Assembly (NCBI GenBank): GCA_938012815.1
Contig: CALLVV010000064.1
Coordinates: forward strand, 1-5,971
Source of the DNA: an uncultured Propionibacteriaceae bacterium
Lineage (GTDB): Bacteria > Actinomycetota > Actinomycetes > Propionibacteriales > Propionibacteriaceae
Length of the DNA stretch: 5,971 nt
Direction of reading: 5' to 3'
Part shown: positions 5,009-5,971 of the stretch, one piece after another
Layout: each line of letters begins with the position of its first letter
How positions within the stretch are numbered: position 1 is the first letter of the stretch
Notes under the pieces: generated by a model
The model's database searches: none
Told to the model about the DNA's origin: nothing
The model's input: only the letters and a program-made list of their open reading frames with translations
Position numbers and translations under genes: made by a program

Positions 5009-5650
5009 GTGGAACTTCGCGTCATCTCTCATCCCCTCGTCGATCACAAACTCACGGTCCTGCGCGACCGCAACACCGAACAGCCCACCTTCCGCCGCCT
5101 CGTCGAGGAACTGGTGACGCTGCTGGCCTACGAGGCCACCCGCGGGGTGCGCGTCCACGACACCGCCGTCGAAACCCCCGTCGCCCCCACCGTCGGCACG
5201 AAACTGGATTCCCCCGCCCCGCTGGTGGTGCCGATCCTGCGCGCGGGCCTGGGGATGCTCGACGGCATGCTGCGGCTGGTGCCGACCGCGGAGGTCGGTT
5301 TCCTGGGCATGATCCGCGACGAGAAAACCCTGGAACCCACCACTTACGCCGAACGCCTGCCGCAGGACCTCTCCGGCCGCCAGTGCTACGTGCTCGATCC
5401 GATGCTCGCCACCGGCGGGTCGCTGGGCGAGGCCGTGAAGTTCCTCGTCGGCCGCGGTGCCGACGACATCACCTGCATCTGTTTGCTGGCGGCCCCCGAA
5501 GGAATCAGGAGGATCCAAGATCTGCTGGCGGACCTCGACGTTCCCTGCACCCTGGTGGTTTCCGCCGTCGACGAACGCCTCAACGAGCGGGGCTTCATCG
5601 TCCCCGGCCTGGGCGACGCCGGCGACCGGCTGTACGGGCTGGCCGACTAG
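5009..5650 (+). CDS. upp: Uracil phosphoribosyltransferase
   Basis: Pyrimidine salvage: uracil + PRPP gives UMP + diphosphate, in the cytoplasm. The 213-residue protein matches the family's usual length of about 208-213. The PRPP-binding loop DPMLATGGS is at 130-138, the uracil-binding end block GFIVPGLGDAGDRLYG at 195-210, and the early block VISHPLVDHKLTVLRD at 5-20. The start is taken as GTG at 5009 because it gives VELRVISHPL, the usual N-terminus; the open frame extends to 4913, but that part does not look like the family and crosses the divergent promoter region. The upstream ribosome site is weak (GTGGG). It diverges from the tadA operon and converges on a putative lipoprotein gene. 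The stop codon is inside a long inverted repeat. Confidence 0.95.
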   Translation: MELRVISHPLVDHKLTVLRDRNTEQPTFRRLVEELVTLLAYEATRGVRVHDTAVETPVAPTVGTKLDSPAPLVVPILRAGLGMLDGMLRLVPTAEVGFLGMIRDEKTLEPTTYAERLPQDLSGRQCYVLDPMLATGGSLGEAVKFLVGRGADDITCICLLAAPEGIRRIQDLLADLDVPCTLVVSAVDERLNERGFIVPGLGDAGDRLYGLAD

Positions 5651-5667
5651 CGACCGTGGCCAGCCCG
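5635..5667. terminator. Inverted repeat between converging upp and lipoprotein genes
   Basis: CGGGCTGGCC (5635-5644) and GGCCAGCCCG (5658-5667) form a perfect 10-base-pair stem with a 13-base loop that contains the upp stop codon. It lies between two converging genes whose ends are 27 bases apart, so a bidirectional terminator is likely. No T-run is present on either strand, so it would not be a classical intrinsic terminator. Confidence 0.55.
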
Positions 5668-5677
5668 TCGGCCCGGC

Positions 5678-5971
5678 TCAGCTGTTCTTGCCTCCCAGTT
5701 TGCTGACGCACTTCCCAACGACCTCCAAAAAGACCTTGCCGTCCTCGCTGCTGTCCTTGGCGTTTTTGGGGTCGGTCTTTCCGTCGGCGATTGCCTGGAG
5801 GAATTCGGTGCTCACCTTGTCGTAGCTTCCGTCCACCAGACAGCTGGCGTAGTCGTTGAGCACATCCTCCGCGTACGTGGCGTTGCCACTTTCCTTGATC
5901 GACCTGATCATTCCCTCTTTGACGGCGTCCTTGCTCGGTTTCCCGCCGCACCCGACCGTACCGAAAGCGAT
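5678..5971 (-). CDS. Putative small lipoprotein, C-terminal part (cut by window edge)
   Basis: An open frame of 97 residues enters from the right edge and ends in TGA at 5678. The first visible residues, IAFGTVGCGGKPSKD, look like the end of a lipoprotein signal peptide followed by a cysteine (residue 8 of the visible part) and a Gly/Lys/Ser linker; the -3 position is Thr, which is off the usual lipobox, so lipidation is likely but not certain. The mature part is mostly helical and polar, with KVSTEFLQAIADG in the middle and two further cysteines (44 and 88), which could form a disulfide outside the cell. An internal ATG at 5911 is not the real start. The gene looks less GC-rich than its neighbours by eye. 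I do not recognise the family; small secreted proteins of this kind are common in actinobacteria and mostly uncharacterised. Confidence 0.65.
   Translation of the reverse strand: MAFGTVGCGGKPSKDAVKEGMIRSIKESGNATYAEDVLNDYASCLVDGSYDKVSTEFLQAIADGKTDPKNAKDSSEDGKVFLEVVGKCVSKLGGKNS

Noticed and set aside
4537..5706. 389-residue plus-strand open frame spanning the TadA-associated gene and upp
   Set aside because: Low-complexity Ser/Arg/Pro composition and overlap with two well-supported genes in other frames.

Overview
The window is from a high-GC actinobacterium. The grounds are GC-rich third codon positions, frequent GTG starts, likely leaderless promoters, and a tRNA-adenosine-deaminase-associated protein next to tadA, a pairing known from Actinobacteria. 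The gene set would fit Propionibacteriaceae or a relative, but that is a guess from general knowledge; no marker here fixes the genus.

Layout, left to right. (1) 1-426, minus: N-terminal 142 residues of an ADP-ribosylglycohydrolase, cut by the window edge. (2) 461-1245, minus: a CDF-type heavy-metal transporter preceded by a 33-codon ORF that overlaps its start by four bases and looks like the two ends of an ArsR/CmtR-type metal repressor with the middle deleted. (3) 1246-1448: intergenic, with a 40-base near-copy of part of the GH32 gene. (4) 1449-2080, minus: a complete VapBC toxin-antitoxin module with a probable leaderless promoter and a repeat-based operator. (5) 2229-3458, minus: a lone GH32 beta-fructofuranosidase. 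(6) 3459-3838: 380 bases without a gene, mostly two arrays of degenerate 19-20-base repeats plus a terminator-like hairpin. (7) 3839-4895, minus: the housekeeping pair of a TadA-associated acidic protein and tadA. (8) 5009-5650, plus: upp, diverging from that pair. (9) 5678-5971, minus: C-terminal part of a small putative lipoprotein, converging on upp across a strong inverted repeat.

The right half (tadA pair, upp) is ordinary conserved housekeeping DNA: wobble-inosine formation in tRNA and uracil salvage. The left half is accessory: metal efflux without an intact regulator, a toxin-antitoxin module beside a duplicated gene fragment, and a single sucrose/fructan hydrolase without a transporter or regulator. 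I see no new multi-gene system. The observations most worth a second look are the collapsed ArsR-like ORF fused by overlap to its transporter, the degenerate repeat arrays, and three start codons placed identically six bases after a TANNNT box.
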